This document shows, piece by piece, positions 14,244-20,658 of a DNA stretch of 20,658 bases (positions are counted from its first letter, which is position 1; every line of letters begins with the position of its first letter). Both the position numbers and the translations under genes were made by a program. The stretch lies in contig DAOUZW010000005.1 in NCBI GenBank assembly GCA_030671315.1, forward strand, positions 1 to 20,658, given 5' to 3'. Origin of the DNA: Candidatus Bathyarchaeota archaeon (GTDB lineage: Archaea; Thermoproteota; Bathyarchaeia; 40CM-2-53-6; RBG-13-38-9). The notes below the pieces were generated by a model. It was given only the letters and a program-made list of their open reading frames with translations, searched no databases and was not told the DNA's origin.

Positions 14244-15332
14244 ATGGATCTAGAGCAGCGAGTATCTCTCATAATCAGGAATACAGAAGAGACGGTTACT
14301 AATGACGAACTAAGAAATTTACTTGCAACTTCATCGAGGCCTAAGGCTTACTGGGGTTTTGAATGTTCAGGAATGATGCATCTGGGTATGGGTCTTTTAT
14401 GTGGTAGAAAGATCAAAGATATGGTAGAGGCAGGTTTCGATTTTACAATTTTTCTAGCTGATTGGCATTCCGTGATAAACAATAAGCTAGGAGGGGACAT
14501 TCAGAAAATAAAGATTTGCGGAGAGTATTTTAAAGAATGTTTCACAAGCATCGGTTTGAAACCTGATAAAGTCAAGTACATATGGGCATCAGAACTTGCT
14601 GAGAAAGTTGATTACTGGGAGAAAATTGTAAAAATATCAAAGAATACGACTGTAAATAGAATTTTAAGAACACTACCGATAATGGGAAGGGCAATTGGTG
14701 AGTCAGAGATAGAAGCTGCAGCAATGCTTTATCCATGTATGCAGGCAGCGGATATATTCCAGATGGATCTCGATGTAGCTTGCTCTGGCATAGACCAGAG
14801 AAAGGCTCATATGCTGGCAAGAGAATCTGCGACCAAAATGGGATGGAAGAAACCTATATGCATACATACTCCTCTGTTGACAGGACTGAAAGGACCGGCA
14901 GAGACTCCTAGAATGGATTTTGATGAAGATATTGACATTAGTAGTCGTATCGGCTCGAAGATGTCAAAAAGCATCCCAGGTAGCTCGATAATTATGCATG
15001 ATTCGCCTGAAGAAATTAAAAAGAATCTAAACGATGCTTTCTGTCCACCGAAGGAAACCAGGTTGAATCCAATTATTGAGATAGCCAAATACATAATATT
15101 TCCAGAGAAAGGTTCGTTGAAAATCTCACGTTCCCAGAAATATGGGGGAGATGTTGTTTTTGATGATTTTGATGTTTTTCAGTCAGATTATGCAAAGGGT
15201 TCAATTCATCCCTTAGACCTAAAGAATTCTGTTGCTGATGAATTAGCGCAAATTCTTGAGGTAGTTAGGGACCATTTCAAAAAATATCCGAAATATCTGA
15301 ACGAGATGAGAAAGATCGAAGTTACGAGATAA
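14244..15332 (+). CDS. tyrS: Tyrosyl-tRNA synthetase, archaeal type
   Basis: 362 residues. Class I synthetase signatures are the HIGH-like 'GFECSGMMHLGMG' (His46-Leu-Gly) and KMSKS in 'GSKMSKSIPGSSI' (~239-243). Tyrosine-specific archaeal/eukaryal patterns are 'MLYPCMQAADIF' and 'DVACSGIDQRKAHMLARE'. It attaches tyrosine to tRNA-Tyr in the cytosol. The protein lacks the long C-terminal S4-like domain of bacterial TyrS, as archaeal enzymes do. TrpRS is excluded by the KMSKS context and the IDQRKAHMLARE stretch. The ATG at 14244 has no SD, fitting a short leader. The small Toprim gene starts 6 bases after the stop and is probably co-transcribed. Confidence 0.95.
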   Translation: MDLEQRVSLIIRNTEETVTNDELRNLLATSSRPKAYWGFECSGMMHLGMGLLCGRKIKDMVEAGFDFTIFLADWHSVINNKLGGDIQKIKICGEYFKECFTSIGLKPDKVKYIWASELAEKVDYWEKIVKISKNTTVNRILRTLPIMGRAIGESEIEAAAMLYPCMQAADIFQMDLDVACSGIDQRKAHMLARESATKMGWKKPICIHTPLLTGLKGPAETPRMDFDEDIDISSRIGSKMSKSIPGSSIIMHDSPEEIKKNLNDAFCPPKETRLNPIIEIAKYIIFPEKGSLKISRSQKYGGDVVFDDFDVFQSDYAKGSIHPLDLKNSVADELAQILEVVRDHFKKYPKYLNEMRKIEVTR

Positions 15333-15338
15333 CGAGAT

Positions 15339-15749
15339 TTGAATGCAAGTTTACGACGTAAATTCGAAGATATAGAGAAAACACTGAAGCGCATAGTTAG
15401 TAGTTCACGAGATGGTATCCCGATAATTGTTGAGGGAAGGAGAGACAAGGAAGCTCTTAGAAGGTTAAAGATTCCAGGTATAGTCATCTGTTTAAAATCC
15501 TCTGGAAATGGTTTCTACGATTTCACTGCAAATCTTGCTGATAAACGGGAAGTAATAGTCTTAACAGATTTTGATAAAGAAGGTACGAGATTGGCCGCGA
15601 AATTGATCGATGAATTAACTCATATGAAAGTAAAAGTTAATGTTGCGATTTGGAAGAAACTTAAGGCTCTCTGTCGATCTGAGATCCGAGCGATCGAAGA
15701 ACTTGATGGTCTAGTTGAGGATCTTAGAGAAGAATCCAGAAAAGGCTGA
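15339..15749 (+). CDS. Small Toprim-domain protein
   Basis: 136 residues. Toprim motifs are visible: 'PIIVEGRRDKEALRRL' with the catalytic-type Glu and 'VIVLTDFDKEGTRLAAKL' with DxD. It corresponds to the short archaeal Toprim proteins related to the nuclease RNase M5 and to the DnaG core. These proteins are thought to cut or bind nucleic acid with Mg2+, but the archaeal role is not established. The start is TTG 15339. The gene lies 6 bases after tyrS and about 100 bases before dnaG, which also carries a Toprim domain, so the context points to RNA or DNA processing. Confidence 0.85.
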   Translation: MNASLRRKFEDIEKTLKRIVSSSRDGIPIIVEGRRDKEALRRLKIPGIVICLKSSGNGFYDFTANLADKREVIVLTDFDKEGTRLAAKLIDELTHMKVKVNVAIWKKLKALCRSEIRAIEELDGLVEDLREESRKG

Positions 15750-15772
15750 ATAAGTCGAACCTAAGGAAACAA

Positions 15773-15844
15773 GTTTTTAAGTTGGAACTGAGGAAACACT
15801 CTCCATCACACTCACATATTCAGAGTGAATTTACATTGGAGGTT
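15773..15844 (+). promoter_or_regulatory. dnaG promoter and SD
   Basis: GTTTTTAAG at 15773-15781 is TATA-like, which would start transcription near 15803 and leave a leader of ~50 bases. GGAGGT at 15839-15844 is a strong SD 8 bases before the ATG at 15853. Confidence 0.45.
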
Positions 15845-15852
15845 ACATACTT

Positions 15853-16992
15853 ATGCAAGAGACTGGGAAGTTTACACCAACCACCAAGTACGTAATAAAA
15901 GCAAAATTTGATGTTGAGGGTGTTGTTGAAAAACCTGATGTTATCGGGGCGATCTTCGGACAGACCGAGGGCCTTTTTGGTCCAGATTTGGATCTAAGAG
16001 AACTTCAAAAGAGTGGAAGATTAGGTCGTATAGGCATTAAGCTCGAGTCCAAGAACGATCGTACGACAGGCGAGATAGCGATACCTTCTAGCCTTGACAA
16101 AACCTCGACAGCTGTCATAGCGGCAGCTGTAGAGAGTGTTGACCGAATAGGGCCTTGTAATGCGAAGATACTCCTTGAACCTATGCACGACGAACGTGAC
16201 CAGAAACGGGAGATGATAAAATTAAAGGCCAAGCAAATACTGCAGGGTTGGATGGTTGAGGCAACTCCAAGTACAGATGAGGTTATTCAGGAGATCTCAG
16301 ACTCTGTTAGGCCAGCTGAAATATCCAAGTTTGGGTCAGAAGAGTTGCCTGCAGGTCCTGAGGTTGCCATAACCGGATCCATTATAGTAGTTGAGGGTAG
16401 AGCAGACGTAATTAATCTTCTAAAATGTGGAATAAAGAATGCCATAGGAATTAACGGAACAAAGATTCCAAAAACCATTATTGAACTCTGCAAGAACAAA
16501 GAAATTACAGCATTCCTCGATGGAGATAGAGGAGGAGATTTAATTTTGAAAGAATTGACACAGGTAGCTGAACTAGACTATGTAGCCAGAGCTCCTCCTA
16601 GAAAAGAGGTTGAGGATCTAACTCCAAAAGAGATTATGAGATGTCTCAGAGAAAAAGTTCAAGCTGGTAATAAACAAACAACAGTTAGACCGATGGCCCC
16701 TCCGCAACCACAATTCATAGTACATGCAGTGAATACATTGAAAGAGACACTTGAAGCCATTATCTTCGATGAGAAAGGAGCTGAAACAAATCGGATTCCT
16801 GTAAGTGAACTTGCAGAAAAACTTAAGGGATCTAAAGGAGCTCACGCAGTAGTATTTGATGGTATAATTACACAAAGACTCCTAGATATAGCCGAAGAAA
16901 AGAAAATATCTATCGTTGTAGGGGATCGTATATCGAATATTGCTAAGAAGCCTGTTGACTTGAAAATATTGACTTTCAGCGATATTAGGTAG
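15853..16992 (+). CDS. dnaG: Archaeal DnaG (Toprim primase-like, exosome-associated)
   Basis: 379 residues, a typical length for archaeal DnaG. The N-terminal domain has 'TTKYVIKAKFDVEGVVEKPDV' and 'GQTEGLFGPDLDLRELQKSG', characteristic of this family. The Toprim domain follows with 'SIIVVEGRADVINLLKCGI' (catalytic-type Glu near 181), 'NAIGINGTKIPKTI' and the DxD-type 'FLDGDRGGDLIL' (near 223). The C-terminal ~100 residues form the archaeal-specific domain. In Sulfolobus the protein is part of the RNA exosome and helps recruit poly(A)-rich RNA; weak primase activity has also been described. It ends by convergence with rimI. Confidence 0.95.
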   Translation: MQETGKFTPTTKYVIKAKFDVEGVVEKPDVIGAIFGQTEGLFGPDLDLRELQKSGRLGRIGIKLESKNDRTTGEIAIPSSLDKTSTAVIAAAVESVDRIGPCNAKILLEPMHDERDQKREMIKLKAKQILQGWMVEATPSTDEVIQEISDSVRPAEISKFGSEELPAGPEVAITGSIIVVEGRADVINLLKCGIKNAIGINGTKIPKTIIELCKNKEITAFLDGDRGGDLILKELTQVAELDYVARAPPRKEVEDLTPKEIMRCLREKVQAGNKQTTVRPMAPPQPQFIVHAVNTLKETLEAIIFDEKGAETNRIPVSELAEKLKGSKGAHAVVFDGIITQRLLDIAEEKKISIVVGDRISNIAKKPVDLKILTFSDIR

Positions 16993-17006
16993 CACACTAC
17001 AAATTA

Positions 17007-17029
17007 TGAAATTGTTCATGAAAATTTCA
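17007..17029. terminator. Possible shared terminator hairpin between dnaG and rimI
   Basis: TGAAATT (17007-17013) and AATTTCA (17023-17029) form a 7-bp stem with a 9-base loop in the 72-base convergent gap, followed by T-rich sequence. The octamer GCACACTA occurs on both sides of the stem (16992 and 17032). Confidence 0.3.
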
Positions 17030-17064
17030 ATGCACACTATAACTATTACATTGAATTGTAATTT

Positions 17065-17535
17065 TCAAATTTTAAAGTAATAGACTAAAGCATCTTCACC
17101 ATTTAGGTAGTAATTCTTAATTTCCTTAATCAGTTTGAAACCTACTCTTTCATACAGTGTTTTTGCAGGAATATTGTTTATTCCTACTTCAAGAATGATT
17201 TCATTAATCCTTTTAGATTTGAGTTTAATGATCAGCATCTGTAAAAGAATAAATCCTATTCGCTTTCTTCTCCAGTTGTTCTCAACAGCAATTGATAAAA
17301 TGTGAGCTCTTGAGCAATCGGTTTTCGCCACGATATATCCTATAGCCTCATAATTCCTTTCTGCAACCAGAAATGTCTCAGAATAGAGCTTTCCTAGATC
17401 TGCAAGATAGCGGCCAGAGAATGGTTCTGGAAAACTTGAATTCTCAATCTCACATATCTTTTCTAGATACCGTAGTTCAAATTCAATGATTCTAATGGGT
17501 GTTTGAGTCTTTTCTTTTCCTTTAGACTGAAGCAT
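17065..17535 (-). CDS. rimI: GNAT-family N-acetyltransferase, RimI/Naa10-like
   Basis: 156 residues with the GNAT pattern: 'FELRYLEKICEIENSSFPEPFS', typical of RimI, then 'YIVAKTDCSRAHILSIAVENNWRRKRIGFILLQ' spanning the acetyl-CoA binding strand and loop, and 'LEVGINNIPAKTLYERVGF' at the end. The pyrophosphate loop reads RRKRIG, slightly altered from the usual R/Q-x-x-G-x-G/A. The archaeal enzyme acetylates protein N-termini. Its neighbours, uS11 and DnaG, fit a translation-linked role. It is divergent from rps11, with TATA-like CTTAATAAATC near 17557-17567 and no SD, suggesting a leaderless start at ATG 17535. Confidence 0.85.
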   Translation of the reverse strand: MLQSKGKEKTQTPIRIIEFELRYLEKICEIENSSFPEPFSGRYLADLGKLYSETFLVAERNYEAIGYIVAKTDCSRAHILSIAVENNWRRKRIGFILLQMLIIKLKSKRINEIILEVGINNIPAKTLYERVGFKLIKEIKNYYLNGEDALVYYFKI

Positions 17536-17584
17536 TATTAGAAGTGCATACTAATTGATTTATTAAGATCATCGATTAAACAAT

Positions 17585-17634
17585 CCTTAAATAGAAATCT
17601 TAAGATTCTCTGCCTACTACTGCATACAAAGGTG
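17585..17634 (+). promoter_or_regulatory. rps11 promoter and SD
   Basis: CCTTAAATA around 17585-17592 is a TATA box that would start transcription near 17616. AAAGGTG at 17628-17634 is an SD placed correctly for the in-frame CTG at 17642. Confidence 0.45.
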
Positions 17635-17641
17635 TAAAGCT

Positions 17642-18040
17642 CTGTCTGATAAAAAAAGTGAGCGATGGGGAATTGCAAATGTATACTCTTCATTTAACAA
17701 TACGATAGTTCATATAACAGATCTGAGTGGTGCAGAAACAGTTGCATTGAGTTCAGGAGGAAGACATGTCAAAGCTGCTCGTTTGCAAGGATCACCTTAT
17801 GCTGCCATGCGGGCCGCTGCAGTTACTGCTCAAACAGCCAAGGATCGGGGTATATCAGCAATTCATATCAGGGTCAGAGCTCCAGGAGGACACGGCGCAA
17901 GGACACCTGGACCAGGAGCGCAGGCCGCGATAAGAAGCCTAGCACGTTCAGGCTTCAGAATCGGTAGGATAGAAGATGTAACTCCTGTTCCACATGACGG
18001 TACACGTCGTCCAGGCGGTAGGCGAGGAAGAAGAGTCTAA
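17642..18040 (+). CDS. rps11: Ribosomal protein uS11, apparently CTG-initiated
   Basis: The frame encodes 132 residues from CTG 17642, the normal archaeal uS11 length. The first 35 residues, including '[19 protein letters not shown]', are strongly conserved in the family yet lie upstream of the first ATG/GTG/TTG (TTG 17747). They are preceded by SD AAAGGTG 7 bases before the CTG. The rest is typical: '[21 protein letters not shown]', '[15 protein letters not shown]' and the basic tail [10 protein letters not shown]. uS11 binds the 16S rRNA platform of the 30S subunit. Archaea usually keep this gene beside rps13, rps4 and rpoD; here it stands alone, between rimI and a JAMM gene. Confidence 0.93.
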   Translation: MSDKKSERWGIANVYSSFNNTIVHITDLSGAETVALSSGGRHVKAARLQGSPYAAMRAAAVTAQTAKDRGISAIHIRVRAPGGHGARTPGPGAQAAIRSLARSGFRIGRIEDVTPVPHDGTRRPGGRRGRRV

Positions 18041-18074
18041 CTTTATTCAGAAAAGATTATGACAGCGCGCGCTG

Positions 18075-18509
18075 CTAAACTATTGAGATATACTCTTCTG
18101 GAAGTTGTACTAGACCCCCGGATTGTGCATCGTAAACAAATATTCCAAATTGATTTGCGACAGAATCCATAACCATTGCTATTACATCATTCGAGAACTG
18201 AAGTAGGCGAGAGTGAGTCTCTATATCTATTGGTGACATAAACACTCCGCTACCCAAATGTGAATGATACCAACCTATTATTCGTCCGTCGATTCGGCCA
18301 TTTAGTATGTCGTCAGCAACCTCGGCTAGAATTTCTGAAGAGAGAATAGACAAAGATCTAGTAGCACTTGATGTTCCGCTTATAGCATCATTTACAACTA
18401 GGTGATTATCAGATAATTCTCCGATCAACAGACCTATCTGTTCATGAGGTACATCAATTTCAGATCTGATCCTTTCTAAAATTTCATTTGCAATAACAAT
18501 TGGTATCAA
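18075..18509 (-). CDS. JAMM/MPN+ metallopeptidase (Rpn11-like candidate deubiquitinase)
   Basis: 144 residues, a stand-alone JAMM domain. The complete metal signature is present: Glu23 in 'HEQIGLLIG', His82 and His84 in 'GWYHSHLGSG', Ser92 and Asp95 in 'MSPID', matching E...HxHx7SxxD. These enzymes cut isopeptide or peptide bonds after the C-terminal Gly-Gly of ubiquitin-like proteins. It is the obvious candidate to trim Cys-Phe from the modifier encoded at 1047-1295 and to remove the modifier from targets. In Caldiarchaeum the JAMM gene sits with the ubiquitin operon; here it is ~15 kb away on the other strand, so partnership is inferred. The start is TTG 18509 just after an in-frame stop, with TATA-like AAATTTTATGG near 18527-18537, suggesting almost no leader. 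Confidence 0.9.
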   Translation of the reverse strand: MIPIVIANEILERIRSEIDVPHEQIGLLIGELSDNHLVVNDAISGTSSATRSLSILSSEILAEVADDILNGRIDGRIIGWYHSHLGSGVFMSPIDIETHSRLLQFSNDVIAMVMDSVANQFGIFVYDAQSGGLVQLPEEYISIV

Positions 18510-18562
18510 TAATCAAGCATCCATAAAATTTAATCATGCAAACAATATCCTTTGCGACTAAC

Positions 18563-19150
18563 TCAACTTTGACCGTAAAAAATTTTCGGTTTCTCCTTTA
18601 GAATACGAAAAATCTTCTTGACAATCTCAACTCTCATGCTTTTTTCTGCCGATTTTATGAACTCGTCCAGACTTTTAGGTTCATGAATTTGATTTTTATA
18701 CTCTTGAGCTTGTATAGCCATTTCTAACTTATCAACGCTTTTGACAAGTTTCGCTTCTCTAGATCTCTGAGACTGTGCCTCTTTCCAAATCGCTAAATAT
18801 TCTTTTGAGAGCGTTTTAGGTAACAATGAAAGTAGTTGTCTTATCGCTTTTTCTTCCTGACATTTTACAGATGCTAATCCAAGGGTTTTTTTCTGTGTTG
18901 GTGTAAGATCTCCAATCATAGACTCAGGTAAATCATCAATAAGAGCCATTTTTAGGATCTTTTCAGTATCTAATCTTTCAAGGTCGCCAAGTATCATCGA
19001 TATAACTGCAGTTCTATACATGTGTTCAGCTACAGATTCAGGTGCGTTTATCGCTGCTTTCTCCCTCCACCCTGTCCTAGGAAGCTTCTTTAGTTTTCCA
19101 ACTGCTGTTATGAATTCTAATATTTTCTGTTCAATAGAGTCAGACTTCAG
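18563..19150 (-). CDS. HD-superfamily protein (YfbR/HDDC2-like) with altered HD motif; CTG-initiated
   Basis: 195 residues from CTG 19150. The conserved N-terminus of this family, 'LKKLPRTGWREKAA...PESVAEH', is encoded upstream of the first ATG (19021), and no ATG, GTG or TTG precedes it. An in-frame TAA directly abuts the CTG, and SD GAGGGGAT (19156-19163) lies 5 bases before it. The domain continues 'MYRTAVISMILGDLERLD' and 'KMALIDDLPESMIGDLTP'. Relatives are metal-dependent 5'-deoxynucleotidases reading 'ALIHDLPE'; here the metal-binding His-Asp pair is Asp-Asp (72-73, codons GAT GAT), while His43 is kept. Activity may be lost or changed. The C-terminal ~90 residues are helical and charged. 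It lies downstream of prf1 on the same strand. Confidence 0.85.
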   Translation of the reverse strand: MKSDSIEQKILEFITAVGKLKKLPRTGWREKAAINAPESVAEHMYRTAVISMILGDLERLDTEKILKMALIDDLPESMIGDLTPTQKKTLGLASVKCQEEKAIRQLLSLLPKTLSKEYLAIWKEAQSQRSREAKLVKSVDKLEMAIQAQEYKNQIHEPKSLDEFIKSAEKSMRVEIVKKIFRILKEKPKIFYGQS

Positions 19151-19155
19151 TTAAA

Positions 19156-19186
19156 ATCCCCTCAGGAATATTTCTACTTAAAAATT
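19156..19186 (-). promoter_or_regulatory. SD and TATA-like element of the HD gene
   Basis: GAGGGGAT (19156-19163, minus strand) is an SD 5 bases from the CTG start. TTTTTAAGT near 19177-19185 is TATA-like, so the leader would be very short, or the gene could be read through from prf1. Confidence 0.4.
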
Positions 19187-19232
19187 AAATTAATTTACAA
19201 TCCTATTTTTTCAAAATATTTGTAGTGGAAAT

Positions 19233-20489
19233 CTAGCTTTTCCCATATCGTAATATGGCTGCTATTCCACCAAATGAGTCTTTTAACATTACTCCTTCAT
19301 CAGTGTCTGCTGAGATTACCTGAGTTTCAGTTCCTGTTCTCTCAGCTTCATCTACTAGTTCGTCTATTAGATCTTTTGTGGTGTCAATGATTAGATTTTG
19401 GTTTGAACACTTTGGACATTGACTCTGTGATATCTGTTTTTCAAGTCCAATTAGATCTCGGGGATCTACTAGTCGGTCCTCCATATATTCGCAGTTTGTG
19501 CATTTAATTTTAAGACGTGTCATGTTAAGTTTTTCACTTAAAAGTAGAAGGTCTACAAGACCCTCTTTGAGATAGCCACGGACTTCATTTTCACCATATG
19601 ATGCTTTTCCAGTTTCGTGGCCTAGTTCGTAAAGGAATTTTTGAACGAGTTTTTTTTCTTCCGAATATCGGACTCCTCGAAGTATCTCTCCGCTCTTTGA
19701 TATTATCTCTTTAACTCCATTAGCTCCAACATATGATGTATCAATAGATGCGATAATTTTGTCTTTGATCATATAGTTGAGGTAGTCTCCTTCCTCGAAA
19801 CTATGTTTTGTTGGGCCAGGTCCGCCAATAATAATGCCCTTAAGGTCTTTCAGTTGACCGAAAATATTGTCTGAGTGCTTTCCAACTCTCTTGAAATATT
19901 CGTTGACTGCGGCATCTCTTATTCTTTCGAATCTTCGTGCTGATTGCCCACCGGCCCGATGTTTACCTGGGACTCCTGAAGTCATTTCTTTCATGATTTC
20001 CATTCTTCTTCCTCCTCGAAGTGTCGCCAATGTGGCATCATTTGAATCAATCAAGATAATGCCGAAGGTTTCTTTCTCTCTTAAGATGTCCATGAGGGGC
20101 TCGAGATGGAATATGCTGTCGCAGCGATAGAAGTACACGTTGATAGGTTTAGGTGGTACTAACACAAAGATCTCCATGCGCTCTGAGCCTGGGCCGTTTC
20201 GTGGAATGGCACCACAGAAGATGACTAGTCCAGTTGGTGGTGGTTTTTTAAAGAGTTTAAGTCTTTGAATAACTCTTTCGATCGCATCTTGGACATTCTT
20301 TTTTGTAGTTCGGGATTTGATGTTGGATGCTGTTCCATGTTCTTCCCTAAGATTCGCTGTGACTTCATGGATTTGTCTATTTGGTGGAACGTATATTGAA
20401 ATTAGTTCAGTTCCTCGTCCTTCTTTGGAAGCAAGCCTTTCAAGTGTCCTTTTAAGCTTATGACGTGACACAGACTCAGATTTTTCCAC
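19233..20489 (-). CDS. prf1: Peptide chain release factor aRF1 (eRF1 family)
   Basis: 418 residues, normal for archaeal aRF1. Domain 1 has the stop-codon reading motif NIKS (56-59, 'TASNIKSRTTK') and a YxCxxxF-type motif in 'YRCDSIFH' (121-128). Domain 2 has the catalytic GGQ (180-182) in 'GKHRAGGQSARRFERIRD', which triggers hydrolysis of peptidyl-tRNA. Domain 3 carries a zinc-type Cys set (Cys330, Cys333, Cys358, Cys361). It ends all translation in the cytosol, working with aEF1A and ABCE1. The start is GTG 20489 with AGGAGA about 9 bases upstream and a strong TATA box beyond. One factor reads all three stops, and TAA, TAG and TGA are all used in this window. Confidence 0.96.
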   Translation of the reverse strand: MEKSESVSRHKLKRTLERLASKEGRGTELISIYVPPNRQIHEVTANLREEHGTASNIKSRTTKKNVQDAIERVIQRLKLFKKPPPTGLVIFCGAIPRNGPGSERMEIFVLVPPKPINVYFYRCDSIFHLEPLMDILREKETFGIILIDSNDATLATLRGGRRMEIMKEMTSGVPGKHRAGGQSARRFERIRDAAVNEYFKRVGKHSDNIFGQLKDLKGIIIGGPGPTKHSFEEGDYLNYMIKDKIIASIDTSYVGANGVKEIISKSGEILRGVRYSEEKKLVQKFLYELGHETGKASYGENEVRGYLKEGLVDLLLLSEKLNMTRLKIKCTNCEYMEDRLVDPRDLIGLEKQISQSQCPKCSNQNLIIDTTKDLIDELVDEAERTGTETQVISADTDEGVMLKDSFGGIAAILRYGKS

Positions 20490-20525
20490 GAATTAATTCT
20501 CCTAATAGGCCTAAACAGAAATGCG

Positions 20526-20535
20526 TTTTATATAA
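20526..20535 (-). promoter_or_regulatory. prf1 TATA box
   Basis: On the minus strand TTATATAAAA is a near-consensus archaeal TATA box. It would start transcription near 20503 and give a leader of ~15 bases containing the SD AGGAGA. The remaining AT-rich sequence to the window end shows no gene. Confidence 0.55.
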
Positions 20536-20658
20536 GTCGTTTCAAGATTTTCAGATTTTTTTTATAATTTTAAATAACTAATTATAAACCTCTGAAACAC
20601 AAAATAATAATATTATAAACTTGATGATTGTTTTACAAACAAAATATATCGGGTGTAA

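Noticed and set aside
14244..15332. Tryptophanyl-tRNA synthetase
   Set aside because: 'DVACSGIDQRKAHMLARE' and the overall length fit archaeal TyrS rather than TrpS.

Overview
The window looks like a piece of archaeal chromosome. It carries a group II chaperonin (thermosome), archaeal-type DnaG, an aRF1/eRF1-type release factor, archaeal TyrS, ribosomal protein uS11 and a Tfx-type regulator. TATA-like boxes sit upstream of several genes, some next to leaderless or short-leader starts, and Shine-Dalgarno (SD) sites match GAGGTGAT or GAGGGGAT. The ubiquitin-type operon and the uroporphyrinogen decarboxylase-like methyltransferase with its corrinoid protein suggest a TACK or Bathyarchaeia-like lineage. 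That placement is an inference; no rRNA or other decisive marker is present. Start-codon use is unusual: many genes open with TTG, and two or three appear to open with CTG or ATC.

Layout. 1-590: 3' part of a Met/Gly/Ala/Pro-repeat membrane protein. 1047-3552 (+): compact operon for a ubiquitin-like modifier, an E2, an E1 with its own N-terminal ubiquitin-like domain, and a double zinc-finger protein that could be the E3. 3746-5612 (+): UroD-superfamily methyltransferase and its cobalamin-binding corrinoid protein. 5646-7021 (-): an unrecognised protein and a winged-helix protein with zinc ribbons at both ends. 7207-10593 (-): a large exported metallopeptidase-like protein with a CFI-box C-terminal membrane domain. 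10782-12407 (+): thermosome. 12453-13851 (-): Tfx-like regulator and an AN1-finger site-2 protease. 13967-14094: a GC-rich, strongly foldable segment, probably a structured RNA or the end of a decayed element. 14244-16992 (+): tyrS, a small Toprim protein and dnaG. 17065-20489: rimI (-), a lone rps11 (+), a JAMM peptidase (-), an HD-superfamily protein (-) and prf1 (-).

How it fits together. The standout is a eukaryote-like ubiquitin pathway in one window. The modifier ends Gly-Gly-Cys-Phe and so needs maturation. The E1 and E2 keep recognisable catalytic cysteines. A RING/B-box-like protein follows in the operon, and a JAMM peptidase with an intact metal motif lies about 15 kb away, which could mature the modifier or reverse its conjugation. 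The remainder is mainly translation, chaperone and RNA/DNA housekeeping, plus one-carbon (methyl) metabolism. A second notable pattern is that uS11, the HD protein and the winged-helix/zinc-ribbon protein have conserved N-termini but no in-frame ATG, GTG or TTG to start them; each has an SD-like site followed by CTG or ATC.
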